Shown here piece by piece: positions 44,901 through 55,554 of a DNA stretch of 64,000 nt. The stretch comes from Histoplasma ohiense (Eukaryota > Ascomycota > Eurotiomycetes > Onygenales > Ajellomycetaceae). The DNA lies in NCBI GenBank assembly GCA_017607445.1, contig JAEVHH010000005.1, forward strand, positions 4,283,001 to 4,347,000, in the 5' to 3' direction. Each line of letters starts with the position of its first letter. Position 1 is the first letter of the stretch. The notes under the pieces were generated by a model that did no database searches, had not been told where the DNA came from, and saw only the letters and a list, made by a program, of their open reading frames with translations. The position numbers and the translations under genes were made by a program.

Positions 44901-46659
44901 AATTCTTTATAGTTATCTTGTTAAGGCCTCGATAATCTATGCAAAGGTGTAGAGTTCCATTCTTTTTCTTTGCAAATACAATAGATGCAGCAGCAGGGCT
45001 CTTTGTAGAACAAACTCACTGCTGTGACAGCATTTCTTCTAGATATTTGCATAAGACATCTAGTTCTGCTATTGAGAGATTGTATAAAGGTTCATAAGAG
45101 GGCTCCTTTCCATCTTGCAATCAAATATGATGTGATATGATGGGGTTCTCATTCAACTTGGCTGCTGCTTCAGCAGAAAAGATATCTTTAAATTCAGTTA
45201 AGAGATCTTGTAGGTTTTGAGATAAAGTAGTTTTGTTAATAGAATATAGTTGTTCTGAAGAAGATTCAGTATTGCTGTCTCAAAAGTAGAGTGGTGTTGT
45301 AGATGTTTCTTGTATAGAACAGATAAATTCTTCTGATTCTGTTATTTCAATTCTAGTATCTCCAATTCAATATCACCATGATAATGCTTTTCAATTGATT
45401 AAAGGATTGACTATTTGTAATTATGAAAGATCTAGATAAAGATCTTCATCTGCTAGATTAACAGAATGAAAGCTAAGTTTGCTTGCTTGAGTTTCATCTA
45501 GCCCATCAGTGGCTCTATGGGTAGCATTAATGATGCCATATCAATATCCTCATCATTCATCAGAATATTGCACTTGAGATGGTGGTTCAATCTGTTTCCA
45601 TCCTTTAGAAGTAGTGTAAGTATGAGAGATATAATTGAAATCTGCTCCAGAATTGACTAGACATCAAATCAGCTCAGAATTATTAGAGATGTCTAGTTGA
45701 ATAGTGATGTACATGTGGAATCTACCATCTAGTCACTTCTCATCATTCTGAGTTTCAGTGATATGAGCTATCACAGATGTGGGTTTCAGTTTGTCTGTGG
45801 TTTGAGTTCATTTTTCTTTCTTATTACAATTCTTAAGAAGATGACCTGCCTTCTCACAGAATAGACAAAGATTATTATTCATGCAGCATTGACATTTCTC
45901 TATAATAAGCTTTTCAGCTGAGATTAGATTCTGTTGAGTCTTTGAAAAAGAGCTGTCAGAGGACTGCTTGATTTCACATTTGTCATCACTCTTTTGATAT
46001 CTATTTTGTGAAGAGGATTCTTGTTTGTTGTTACTCCTTCTAGCATGACTTCTATTAATGGCTTGAATTCAAGCAACTAGCACAATCAATTCAGCTTGAT
46101 TGATAGAAGAATCATGATGAGTTTGAATTTGATCTTATATTGCTGATGGTAATTTAGCAAAGAATAATTGAGCAAATAGTTCTTCTATATTGATTGCTAG
46201 ACCATTGTGAATCTCATTAAATCTGGAGACAAATTGTTGAACTGATTGATTCAGTGGTTGCTTTAATTCTTCAAAGTGAATCACTGCTGTAAAGCCGCAG
46301 TTGCAGACATTCTTCATATCATTGTGCAGGAATTTCTCAAAGTTCTTTCATGAGAAAGATTGATTTAATCTTTCAAGCTCTCTCTCTTTAGTAGCTCAAG
46401 TAGTTTCAATTGTTTTCCATAATCATTTCAAAGCATAAATGATCTTGACTTCATCAGTATTGTATTGAGTTGGGTTCAACTTATATATGTGTTTGAGAGC
46501 TCTTATGAATATATAGTATTTATGTAGATTGCTGCTATAATAGACAGGTGGATCAGTGAGCTGAATTTCCTGCTGATTAGCTGAGGCAGATATTGCAGAT
46601 GCTGCTAGCTCAACAACTACTGATTGAGAAGTATTCAAGAGTGGATTGACCTTGGACAT
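41990..46659 (-). pseudogene. gag-pol of gypsy G, single frame
   Basis: Minus strand from ATG 46659 (MSKVNPLLNTSQS). One frame throughout, unlike the -1 arrangement in A/B and D. Gag: capsid core about 46130-46600, zinc knuckle CLFCEKAGHLLKNC near 45825-45870 (ligands intact). Protease LVNSGADFNYIS near 45630-45670 (Asp now Asn). RT: IDYRGLNKITIKN near 44905-44945 and intact YLDD near 44636-44647. RNase H about 44000-44300. Integrase: CDICQH near 43155, AMNFIVEL near 43065, SDRDKLF near 42880, then a clean 209-codon stretch at 42702-42076 ending in a chromodomain (EQYLVKWKEYSNTENI, then TGA for the expected Trp). The exact C-terminus is uncertain. Confidence 0.92.
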
Positions 46660-46711
46660 GATGATTAGAATACTCAATCCTTGAAGAGGTAAGGGATTGA
46701 GTGAATCAAAC

Positions 46712-47093
46712 TGTAAACAGTGGTATGAGAATCAGCTGCTTATATCACAAGAAGTTCTTAAGACTCTGCAAGGATTAAGTTGTAGAAGATAATATGGTAA
46801 TATATCAGAGAGAATTCAGATTAATATTGATATTGTAGAATGTAGAGGTCAAATTAAAACAGAATGATCCACTGACCTCTAGAAGATTGAGCCAGCTGCT
46901 ATCTATATACACAGTATCATAAACAGATTGAACTTGCTATGATGTAGATGGTGTAGTATGATGCAAGTGATAAGATAATACCTTGATTTCAAATCTGATA
47001 TGACATTGATGATGCTATATTCGGTGATGTCATATCTTTAGAGCAATCGCCAATTTCGGCCTAGCACTGGTAACTTAGTGCGGGTTTCTTACA
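46712..47093 (-). repeat. 5' LTR of gypsy G (382 bp)
   Basis: Begins TGTAAACAGTGGTATGAG and ends GCGGGTTTCTTACA on the plus strand, followed by the TSD. It keeps CGCC and CGGCC where the 3' LTR has TGCC and CAGTC. Confidence 0.94.
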
Positions 47094-47770
47094 CAGACTT
47101 CTAACTCAGTGGCTCTTTTTGCAGCTTTATCAGCCATTTCATTGCCATATATACCCATGTGAGCAGGCACCCAGTGAAGATGAATAGAACAATTGAGTGA
47201 GATTTTTCTTTGAATATTTTGAAGACTTTTCAAAATCAGCTCTAGCATTGACTGTCCACTGCTGATTTTATTACTTTGAAGTCTTTTAAGCTCTGCTTGA
47301 CTATCAGAGAATATTCAAATATACTCAAATCTTTTCCATTGTTCAATCTTCATTTCAATCAATTTGAAAGCTCTTGAAATTGCAAATAATTCAGCATTAA
47401 AAACTTCTGACTCTTTTCCAATTTGCCAAGAATCAAGAATATAGTTTTTATCATTTTCTGAATATGCTATTCCAGCTCCAAGATTGCCTGTTTTCTCACA
47501 TTTTGAGCCATCAATGTATATAAGAATTGCTTTATTTTTCATTTGTTTCAAAAGCTTTAAATGTTCTTGAGTCTGATCTTCTTTTGAAAGTTGACTAATG
47601 TTTAAATCAACAAGATTATCAAGACTTTTCTTCCAAGGAGAGAGATTTTCAATAGCTACTCTCTCTATATTTAAACTAGAGAAACAGTTCTTAATCATTG
47701 AGTAAATTCTAAATAACTGAGATGGTATCCTTCTTCTTTGTAAAGAACTTGAATTTTCAGATAAATCAGT
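47094..47770 (-). pseudogene. LINE-2 RNase H domain
   Basis: The minus-strand frame reads IDGSKCEKTGNLGAGIAYS (first Asp), FNAELFAISRA (Glu), IFSDSQAEL (Asp) and YGNEMADKAAK (last Asp), so all four RNase H catalytic residues are present. A single TGA interrupts between the second and third near 47312. HWVPAHMGIYGN is the usual H-W-V-P-G-H segment with Ala for Gly. It is cut at 47094 by gypsy G and continues at 39987. Confidence 0.9.
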
Positions 47771-49532
47771 CTCATTTCAATCAAGATAAAGTTCCCAATC
47801 TAATTCTAATTCATTTGACTCATTTGAAAAAGAATTTGAAACTCTCTTTCTAATAGAATGATGTGAATATAGCTTCATAATTCTGAGAGCATAATTCATA
47901 CAGATTTTATCAAATCTCACTTGTGGTGGAGAAATAGAGGCTTCAATTTCCATAGTTTTAATTGAAGTAGTTTTGAATACTTCTAGAATCTTTCTTAAAG
48001 CTGAGTTTTGAAGTTTTTGAAACCTTTCTATAAAGTGTTTTTGACCTCTCCACCACACCTGAACTGCATAATCTGAAACAGAGGTCACACAGGCAATATA
48101 TAATTGTCTCATTGCTTAAAATGTCAGACCTCTTTCAGTATTTGAAAGTCTCAATATACTGTTTAAAATTCTTTCAGCATTTGCAGTTTTTATTTGCACA
48201 TGAGATTTAAAATTCAATTGAGAATCTAATCAGACACCAAGCCATCTAACTGAGTTTTTAGATTTAACTGAATAATTTAAAAGCTTAACTTCAGTATCTT
48301 TTTCTCTGAAATTTGGATAAAAATGAATTAATTCAGTTTTATCCATATCAAAAACAATGTTTTTTGATTTTACTTTTTCAATCATTTCAGTTGCTGCTTG
48401 CTCAATCAAATTGCAGTTATTCACAATTGATTCTGAGCTTACAACTAGGCCTAAATCATCCACATAGCTTGGAGTTCTCACCATAATTGCCATTTGTCTA
48501 TCAATAAATAGAAACTTGACAAATATAGCAAACAAAATGAATGAGACTGGGGAACCCTGAGGAACTCCTATCTCAATATCTGTTATATCTTGTCTCATTC
48601 CATCAAAAAGCAACTGAATAGTTCTTTTTGACATGAAACAGATAACCCATTTAATGAGAGACTTTGGCATTCTCAGTTCTATCAAAGTATTGATCATTTG
48701 AGAAAGTGAAACACAATCAAATGCACCTTTTATATCAATAAACATTGCAGTTGTAACCATTTTTTCATTCTTTGCAAGTTGAATATCATGAACTACAGAG
48801 AGAACTGCATCAATTGCTGAGTTTTGCTTTCTACTTCCCATCTGATCATCATATAATAAATCAGTAGTAGTAGATAGAAAAGACAATCTAGTTGCAATTA
48901 TCTTTTCCAGAATTTTTCCCAGACAATTCAGCAGAGATATCACTCTATAAGATTTAGAAATAGTTGGTTTTCTATTGAGTTTTGAAAGAATAACTCCAAC
49001 AGCATGCCTCCAGCACTTAGAATGATACCCATATTTCAAAAGATTTGAGAACAATTCAAAGAGCTCATCTTTTAGTACTGAATAAAGCTCTTGAATTATT
49101 AAATGATTTATAGTATCAGCTCCTGCTGCTGTGATCTTTGAAGATGAAAAAATAGCTGTCTTTAATTCATCTTCAGTTAAGTCAGACCATTTCCATTTCT
49201 TATCATGTTCATATTCATTATCTTCTTGCAAAGAACAAATCTCAGTTGAATTATTTGATGATGGAAATAATATTCTCATAAAAGCTTGACATTTATCTTC
49301 AAATGAGCTAGCTATAATTTCCTCATTCTGGAAATTATAAGTTAATGTTGGTAGCTTAGACATTGTTTTTGACTTAGTATATCTAAAAGCTTTGAAGATC
49401 TCTTTCCCCTGAGCATTTTCTAGAAAGTTGTTCCAACAATCAGTCTTTGCCTTTTTAATTGTTGAGAAATAATCATTTCTAATATTCTTTAAATACTCAA
49501 ATGAAACAAGATCTTCTTTCCAATCTTTTTTA
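47771..49532 (-). pseudogene. LINE-2 reverse transcriptase, 5'-truncated
   Basis: More than 430 open codons on the minus strand (49532-48230), the longest coding stretch in the window. RT blocks in order: KSYRVISLLNCLGKILEKI, AMFIDIKGAFDCVSL, IGVPQGSPVSFILFAIF, and active site SYVDDLGLVV (YVDD intact, near 48450-48465). The thumb follows (SVRWLGV, TGA for the next Trp at 48227-48229) and a connection domain 48112-47777 with YIACVTSVSDYAVQVWW. The reading frame enters at the truncation point without an ATG (the first usable start is TTG in the TSD), so endonuclease and ORF1 are missing. Confidence 0.93.
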
Positions 49533-49546
49533 AATTGCAATCTCAG

Positions 49547-50708
49547 TATATAGCAGCAGATTGTTTCAGTTGTCTTGCATGTAATTGCAGAACATACAGA
49601 GGATATTCTTTACTGTTTGTATCATTTTCTTGATAACTTCATCAGTCTCTGAGTGATATACTGTTGATAACTTTTGTTCAATTCTTAATAATTGATATAT
49701 GTGGGCTTAGAGTGTGCTGATGAATTGACTGTTCCTATCTGACACAATGAATGAAGATAGACTGTGTATATGATAGAATAAGCTTCTGATGAAGACATCT
49801 GCAACTTCTTTAGTATTCATTTTATCACAGAGCTGTAGTATTACATTCTTGCTGAGTTGATTGACAATGACTAGAATATTCATAGAACCTCTGCTTTCAG
49901 ATAAGAAAACTGCAAAATCAATAGCTATATCATATCAAATTCAGTCAGAGACAGATAGAAGCTTCAGCATCTCTTTTTAACATTCACATCATATCATCAC
50001 TGAATCACAGCAATCACAGTTGTGTACAAATCAGTGTATGTCTTTTGACATATCTGATCAGTAGAATTCTTGAATAATGATGTTGTATATAATTTCATAT
50101 TCTGAGTGCTTAATTATCAGTGAGTCATGAATTTCTTACATGATCTGTGTTTGTAGAGATTCTGAATTGAAGACTCATCATCTATTTTGAAAGTGTAAAT
50201 GATTGTCATTGTCAATTGAACATGCTGAGATATTTATTCTTGAGTATACATCTGTGGGGAATTGAAGTGCTTTACTTTGTATAACTTCAACAGCTTACTG
50301 TCAGAATTCATCTGCTTCTGCTGCTAGTCTTCATTATTCTTCAAGCAAGAGTTCTTGAGCTCAGAACTGGTTGATATATATACAGAGTTCATCTGATTAT
50401 ATAGAACTTTTTATAATTGTGAGATCAATTAATCAATACTCTCAGTGTTTTCATCTGTCATCTAAGTTATCAGATGATATATCTTGATCTCAGTGGGACA
50501 GAGCATCTGCAAGAGTGTTCTCTACTTCAGATTGATAATAAATTGTGAATAAAAAACAGCTAAGAAACAATGATCAATGTATATGTCTCTCAATAAATTT
50601 ATAAATGATTGTGAAGTATTTTAAGTTTTTATAATCAGTAACAATCTCAAACTTCTCAACACTCATAAGTTCAGACTCTCATTCTTCAAGATATTGTATG
50701 ATCACTAG
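49547..50708 (-). pseudogene. Gypsy C pol, integrase core to RNase H
   Basis: Matches D 32360-33540 on the opposite strand. Integrase blocks are recognisable near 49690-49760 and 49890-50050, with the HHCC region near 50000-50130. It ends at the 8-bp hAT1 TSD. Heavily mutated. Confidence 0.8.
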
Positions 50709-51029
50709 TAGGCTGACCAGTGGGACCATGAATTTCATGTTTGATTTGGTTTGGTTTGGTCCCAGTCCATTTCTTGGCGTGATTTTCAGTGAGACCAGGA
50801 TCAGAATGGGAGTGTAAAGTGACTAGAATTATTAGAATATGAGTGAAATGGGACTAATAAATCTTGATATTTCATGTAAAGTGACTGACTATCAAAAATA
50901 AGAACATGACCTGGGACTGACTATGATTTTGACTGAGGTTTGGTCCCATTCTGATGATTATATAATACATATCTTAGATATCAATCTGATGATATGATTG
51001 GTGGAGATATCACTCCTATCTAGTGCTGT

Positions 51030-51600
51030 CAACCAATCTATTGCTGCTAAGCTATCCCTCGCTGCTAAGCTATCCCTCGCTGCTAAGCTATCCCTCGCTG
51101 CTAAGCTATCCCTCGCTGCTAAGCTATCCCTCGCTGCTAAGCTATCCCTCGCTGCAAGCTATCCCTCGCTGCTAAGCTATCCCTCGCTGCTAAGCTATCG
51201 CTGCCAACCTATCTATCACTGCCAATCTATCTATCGCTGCTAATCTATCGCTGCTAATCTATCGCTGCCAACCTATCTATCGCTGCCAATTTATCTACCA
51301 CTGCCAATCTATCTATCGCTGCTAATCTATCGCTGCCAACCTATCTACCGCGGCGAATCTATCCATCGCTGCCAATTTATCTACCACTGTCAATCTATCT
51401 ATTGCTGCTAATCTATCGCTGCTAATCTATTGCTGCTAATCTATCGCTGCTAATCTATCGCTGCCAACCTATCTACCGCGGCGAATCTATCTATTGCTGC
51501 CAACCAATCTACCACTGCCAACCTATCTATTGCTGCCAATCTATCGCTGCCAATCTATCGCTGCCAACCTATCTACTGCAGTGAATCTATCTATCACTAT
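51030..51600. repeat. VNTR inside hAT1 (18-bp units, then related units)
   Basis: 51049-51200 holds about eight near-perfect copies of CTATCCCTCGCTGCTAAG. From there to 51600 it grades into longer units built from CTATCGCTGCCAAC and CTATCTACC blocks. Rich in CG and CC, thus untouched by the decay that saturates flanking gypsy C. Confidence 0.92.
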
Positions 51601-51717
51601 CATTACTAGTTCAAAATAGAACTAGAGCATAAATACACTAAACTTCTTTTGATAGATAATGATTTTTGGTAACACTCATAGCATTATATCATCTATATAG
51701 GGTAAATCATGGTTCCA

Positions 51718-51751
51718 TTTGGTCCCATTTTAACAAAATGGGACCAAATGG
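51718..51751. repeat. Subterminal palindrome of hAT1
   Basis: ATTTGGTCCCATTTT, 3-base loop, AAAATGGGACCAAAT: a perfect 15-bp stem. hAT2 has the decayed version (GATTCCATTTT ... AAAATGAGATC) near 27664-27690. Confidence 0.8.
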
Positions 51752-51924
51752 GACCAGAATCAGTAATTTATAAGAAGAACATGATCTGAGACTAGATTTA
51801 TAATATAAACAGTGTAAAGTGACTAATTTAATAAACACTATATGAGATCAGAACTAAGAAATTTGATAATGAAACTGAAGAAATATTTAGTCTCAGTTTC
51901 ATACATGATCACACAGTCAGTCTA

Positions 51925-52550
51925 ATCACTAGAAGCTTCTTGTTATAGATCTTATAGTTGCATTCAACAGATAATATTTTTTTTGAAATGAAGACACAGA
52001 GTTGTAAAACATCTTCATTATTATATTGCATTAGTACTTCATCTACTATATAATTCAAGACATCTATTTCAAGAATTATATACTTATCTGAATCAAATGA
52101 TTGCAGCATCAGAGTATTTGTGAATATATACTTCAGCTTTTTGAATACTGCATTCACTTTGTCAGTTCATTGAAATACAGCATCTTTTCAGATCAGATTC
52201 ATCAGTGATTGTACAATATCAGAGAAGTCTTTGATAAATCTTCAGTAGAAGTTGATGAATTCTAGAAAGCTTTTAGTCTCTTTTACTGAGATTGATATCT
52301 CTCAGTTAAGAATTGTTTTCATTTTCTTAGAATTCATACATACATCTTTTTCAGCTTCAATGATGAATTCTAGATAGATTGTAGACTTGATCTTGAAGTC
52401 ACATTTATCAATATTCACTTGCAGTTCAGCTTCTCATAGACAGTCAAGCATTTATTGTATATGCTTGCAGTGCTCAGTGAGTGATTCATTAGTGAAAATT
52501 AGAATATTATTCATGTACACTAAGACAATCTCATCAAGCAGATTTTATAG
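51925..52550 (-). pseudogene. Gypsy C pol, RNase H and RT C-terminal part
   Basis: The minus-strand stretch 52157-51909 reads MNAVFKKLKYIFTNTLMLQSFDSDKYIILEIDV, matching D RNase H. RT up to the active-site region near 52490-52550. It ends at the SINE TSD. Confidence 0.83.
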
Positions 52551-52940
52551 ATTATTATTATTATTATTCTTCTGTTATACTCATATGCAAGCAGAGCTTA
52601 TGACGAGTCCTTGTGTGATGTTAAATACAGACAAGAGTTGATTATACCGGAGGAATGCTTAGTGTTGAACAGCACCAAGAATAACAAGAACATAGAAAAA
52701 TTAATGAAAGACAGAATTGATACATGCAATACAGATTTCCAGCCCAGAAACAATAAGCTAAATCAGATAGTAGATTCACTCAAAGATATCTACTTAACAA
52801 GTTCACATTCCATTATTTTAGAAGCTGAGAAGTTGGCTCTGAATGTAATGTTGTCCTCTGTGGGTTTCAAACCCACGCACCCTGGGTCCCCACGCCAAGG
52901 CGCTACCTGGTGGCCGCATTACCCATTCGGCCACCGGGGC
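52551..52940 (-). mobile_element. SINE with tRNA-like head and LINE-2-like 3' end (390 bp)
   Basis: 14-bp TSD AGCAGATTTTATAG (52537-52550) and AGCAGATCTTATAG (52941-52954), differing by one C/T. On the minus strand: a tRNA-related head (about 52855-52940), a body, a block TTCTGGGCTGGAAATCTGT-ATTGCATGTATCAA (about 52706-52746) that matches the LINE-2 3' end, and an (AAT)n tail. CpG-rich and almost undecayed inside saturated gypsy C. No protein coded. Confidence 0.88.
52858..52940 (-). promoter_or_regulatory. Internal RNA polymerase III promoter (A and B boxes) of the SINE
   Basis: Minus strand: box A TGGCCGAATGGG at 52922-52933 and box B GGTTTGAAACC at 52863-52873. The order and spacing (about 50 bp) resemble a class II tRNA (Leu/Ser type, long variable arm). 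The anticodon loop and acceptor stem do not form a proper tRNA, so this is a tRNA-derived head and not a tRNA gene. Confidence 0.75.
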
Positions 52941-52954
52941 AGCAGATCTTATAG

Positions 52955-54080
52955 AGCTCAGTTAATGTATTTCTGAAATATGCTCAGAGCATTCACTAAT
53001 TCAAAGAAGGTCACTGTTCATTCATATAATCTGTAACATATACAAAAAACAGTTAGCCATTCATCATCTTCATTAATTCTTATTTTATAGAAGACTGCAG
53101 AAATGTCAAGCTTTGTAAATTATTTTGTTTTTTCTATTTATTTGAGTGTTTTATTAATGAGTGAAAGAGAATATCAGTTCTTCTGTATGATTTTGTTGAA
53201 TTTTCAATAGTCAACACAGAATTGTAAGTCTTCTTCTGATTTCTTTGCAAACAGTACAGATGCTGCAGTGAATGAGTTGCTAATATAAATGAAGTCTTTG
53301 TTCAGTAGTTCATTGAGTGTTTTTTGTAGAATGAGAAACTTGTTGTGTGATATACTGTAGAGAGAATCTCAGAATAATTGCAGATTTTTATCATTCTTTT
53401 TAATAAGCTCAATTATATAATCTATATCAGATTTTCAGTGAGAAGAAAGCTTTTCAGCTTCTTTTTCATTGAATACATCTGTAAAATCTTTATATAATTC
53501 AGATAGTTTCTTATATGATTTCTTGAGATCTTTGAATTCTAGCTTCTCTAACACTTTTTTGATATCTGTTATACTAACAGTGAACACTTGAACATTCTTC
53601 TTCTCATACATTTGATGAGTTAGTAGTTTGTATGCTTTCACTGATATCTGAGTGAGATCAGTGATTCTATCAACATTCTTCTTATAAACACAGTTGTCTT
53701 CTGAGAAAATAAGACAGTAGTTGTGTGTGTTCAACAAGATTTCAAATTCTGTGAGTCATGATAGATCAAGTATTAGATTATACTCAAGATTTTATATTTT
53801 GTATGTGTATACATTCTTTTTCTCATATTCTTCTACATCAATATTAAATCTTATTATATTGTAGAAGATGAATTCTCTGAGATCATCAAATTCACTGAGT
53901 TTATATAGCTTGAAAAAAAGAATATACTGAAACTTATACTTCTCAATCAGCTGAGTGTCTATAAGAGTGTAATGAAGAAAACCATAGTCTATCATTGCTT
54001 GTATGTTAACTAGATTATTTACAATGACAGAGATTATGATTGTATCTGTTTGCATCTTCTGTTTGAATCTTCAGCTAGCT
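52955..54080 (-). pseudogene. Gypsy C RT N-terminal part and protease
   Basis: 53737-53435 is a clean stretch (MLNTHNYCLIFSEDNCVYK...) matching D 30966-31268. The protease AMIDYGFLHYTLIDT lies near 54010-53970; the DSG motif has become DYG. The frame is -1 relative to gag, as in D. Multiple decay stops elsewhere. Confidence 0.84.
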
Positions 54081-55122
54081 TTCTACTTCTTGAGCTTTTG
54101 TCTGTGTTTTAGAGTGAGAGCTTGTCTTTTTTCTGTTCTTGTCTATCCACAGATGACACAGTGTTCATATATATAGAGGGTTTACTCAGAGCAATTGCAT
54201 TTGAATATTGATTTGTAAAGTGTTCTGACTTGTCACAGTATATGCAGATTTCTCTGATGATTCAATCAGCAATATTCTTCTCTGAGATATTGAAGACTTT
54301 CAGACAATTTGTGTTTATATATAGAACTCAGTTCATTAATTCTGATTCAGAGATGAAGAATACTACAGAGTGGTTTGAGATGTATATATTTATTTGATGA
54401 AATTCTCTATGATTTTGAAGTGTGTGGAACTGAAACAGATTGTTGTTCAACAGATAAAGATCAGTGCAGAATTCACTGTATATTGAGAGTTTTGAATACT
54501 CTATATTTTGATTATACAACTGAAAGTTCAAATTCTTGAATAATATGTTGATCTTGACAGTATCATTTCAGTCTTGCTCATCTGCTTTTAGAAGTTTGTG
54601 ATTGAATTTAGAAAGATAAGTTGTCAACACATCATTTATCTGATGAGTCTGATTAAGTCAGTTCAATATCTTGATTTGAAGTGTAGAATCAAGAAAGAGA
54701 AAGTTGAGTTGTTGAAAGACTAGCTCTGACATACATTGATAATTCTAACAATGACTCATTCAGAGTTGAAATTTTGCTAACACATCATCATTCAATCTGC
54801 TATAAATATATCATATTTGATTGAATAGCAAGTCTATTGCTTGTTCATCAATATTCAATTTGATGTTTGCTTTTGACTTTCATATGAGATAGAGCACTAG
54901 ATCTCTCTTATATTTATTGAGAATTGAGAGCTTCTCTTTTGAGAGCTTTTCATGAGATATGAGTGTAGAAGAAATGATGAATGTGAAAATATTCATTTTA
55001 ACAAATTGTTGTTGCAATTCAGTCATCTGTAGCATCTGCTGCTGAAGAATGCTTTGTAAATCTAAGTTATTGATTATCACATTCAGATGTGACAGATGTT
55101 TGTAGAATTGTTTGTAGTTCAT
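54081..55122 (-). pseudogene. gag of gypsy C
   Basis: ATG 55122 gives MNYKQFYKHLSHLNV. Clean stretches at 55122-54880 and 54531-54328. The zinc knuckle lies near 54190-54250, with some ligands changed. It ends with LSL-stop where D has LLL-stop, so the gag/pol overlap is preserved. Confidence 0.84.
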
Positions 55123-55209
55123 TTCAATATTTAAGAATATATAATAATAATAATAAAAAGACAAAAAAATACTTATAGACATTCAGTTCTTTCACAGACA
55201 TTATTTGCA
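55123..55209 (-). other. Gypsy C leader next to gag, with left TSD of LINE X5
   Basis: Includes an ATA/AAT-rich run (about 55139-55156) also seen in D and E just upstream of gag, and the 15-bp TSD CAGACATTATTTGCA at 55195-55209. Confidence 0.7.
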
Positions 55210-55348
55210 TCCTTACAACTACCCACAAATATAGAAGTACATTTGAATTTTTCCATTTTCTAACTGTTTTTTGTATAATTTTAACCCTTCAATCTATTCA
55301 ACATCATCATACACCCTCTGCAATTACTCTACATGTGTGTACTGCACA

Positions 55349-55527
55349 TTATTATTATTATTATTCTTCAATTATAGATGTATACAGTCAGTGACTATGA
55401 CATCTACCTGAAATACTTCAGGATTTTTCAAATCAAGAATATTCTAATATACAAAAACAATTTGACACATGCATTAACAGAATTCCAGCCCAGAATCAAA
55501 CAACTATTCAAACTATTCAATCCAAAT
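55349..55527 (-). mobile_element. LINE-2 3' stub (179 bp) in the X5 leader
   Basis: A perfect 15-bp TSD TGTGTGTACTGCACA at 55334-55348 and 55528-55542. It carries the (ATT)n tail, TTCAATTATAGATGTATAC and the TTCCAGCCCAGAATCAAAC block, nearly identical to 39110-39290. A very short 5'-truncated insertion, hardly mutated. Confidence 0.9.
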
Positions 55528-55554
55528 TGTGTGTACTGCACAGGTTGAGTGGTC

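Larger units (their letters stand above)
39988..47093 (-). mobile_element. Gypsy G: complete, lightly decayed chromovirus inside LINE-2
   Basis: 382-bp LTRs at 39988-40369 (3') and 46712-47093 (5'), TGTAA...TTACA. A perfect 5-bp TSD CAGAC lies at 39983-39987 and 47094-47098. Total 7,106 bp. One long gag-pol frame with a chromodomain at the end, a polypurine tract at 40370-40385, and an antisense spliced ORF between pol and the 3' LTR. It keeps CGA for the conserved Arg of VDYRGLN and TGG of EWKT, so it serves as the reference for reading decay in A, B and D. Confidence 0.96.
39107..49532 (-). mobile_element. LINE-2 (Tad/I-like), 5'-truncated, split by gypsy G
   Basis: 14-bp TSD AATTGCAATCTCAG at 39093-39106 and 49533-49546. 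The element is 3.3 kb once gypsy G is removed. The (AAT)n tail is at the left and the 5' truncation at the right, just upstream of RT. Lightly mutated: CC, GG, TGG and some CG remain. It is the source type for the stubs at 24196-24808 and 55349-55527. Confidence 0.93.
50709..51924. mobile_element. hAT1: non-autonomous hAT-like DNA transposon (1,216 bp)
   Basis: A perfect 8-bp TSD ATCACTAG at 50701-50708 and 51925-51932 splits the RNase H region of gypsy C. The termini are imperfect inverted repeats: left TAGGCTGACCAGTGGGACCATG, right (inverted) TAGACTGACTGTGTGATCATG. No transposase ORF. The middle is a CpG-rich VNTR. Several copies of TTTGGTCCCA occur near both ends. The 8-bp TSD points to the hAT superfamily, but the TIR is only loosely conserved. 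Confidence 0.78.

Noticed and set aside
48230..49540. Intact functional RT gene
   Set aside because: The frame opens only because the LINE is 5'-truncated. The nominal start is a TTG in the flanking TSD, and the next domains contain stops.
51030..51600. CRISPR array
   Set aside because: Units are contiguous with no unique spacers, grade into variants, and sit inside a DNA transposon in a eukaryotic context.
52855..52941. A true tRNA-Leu or tRNA-Ser gene
   Set aside because: A and B boxes are present, but the acceptor stem has mismatches, the anticodon loop is not 7 nt, and the unit is fused to a LINE-like 3' end with a TSD. It is a SINE head.
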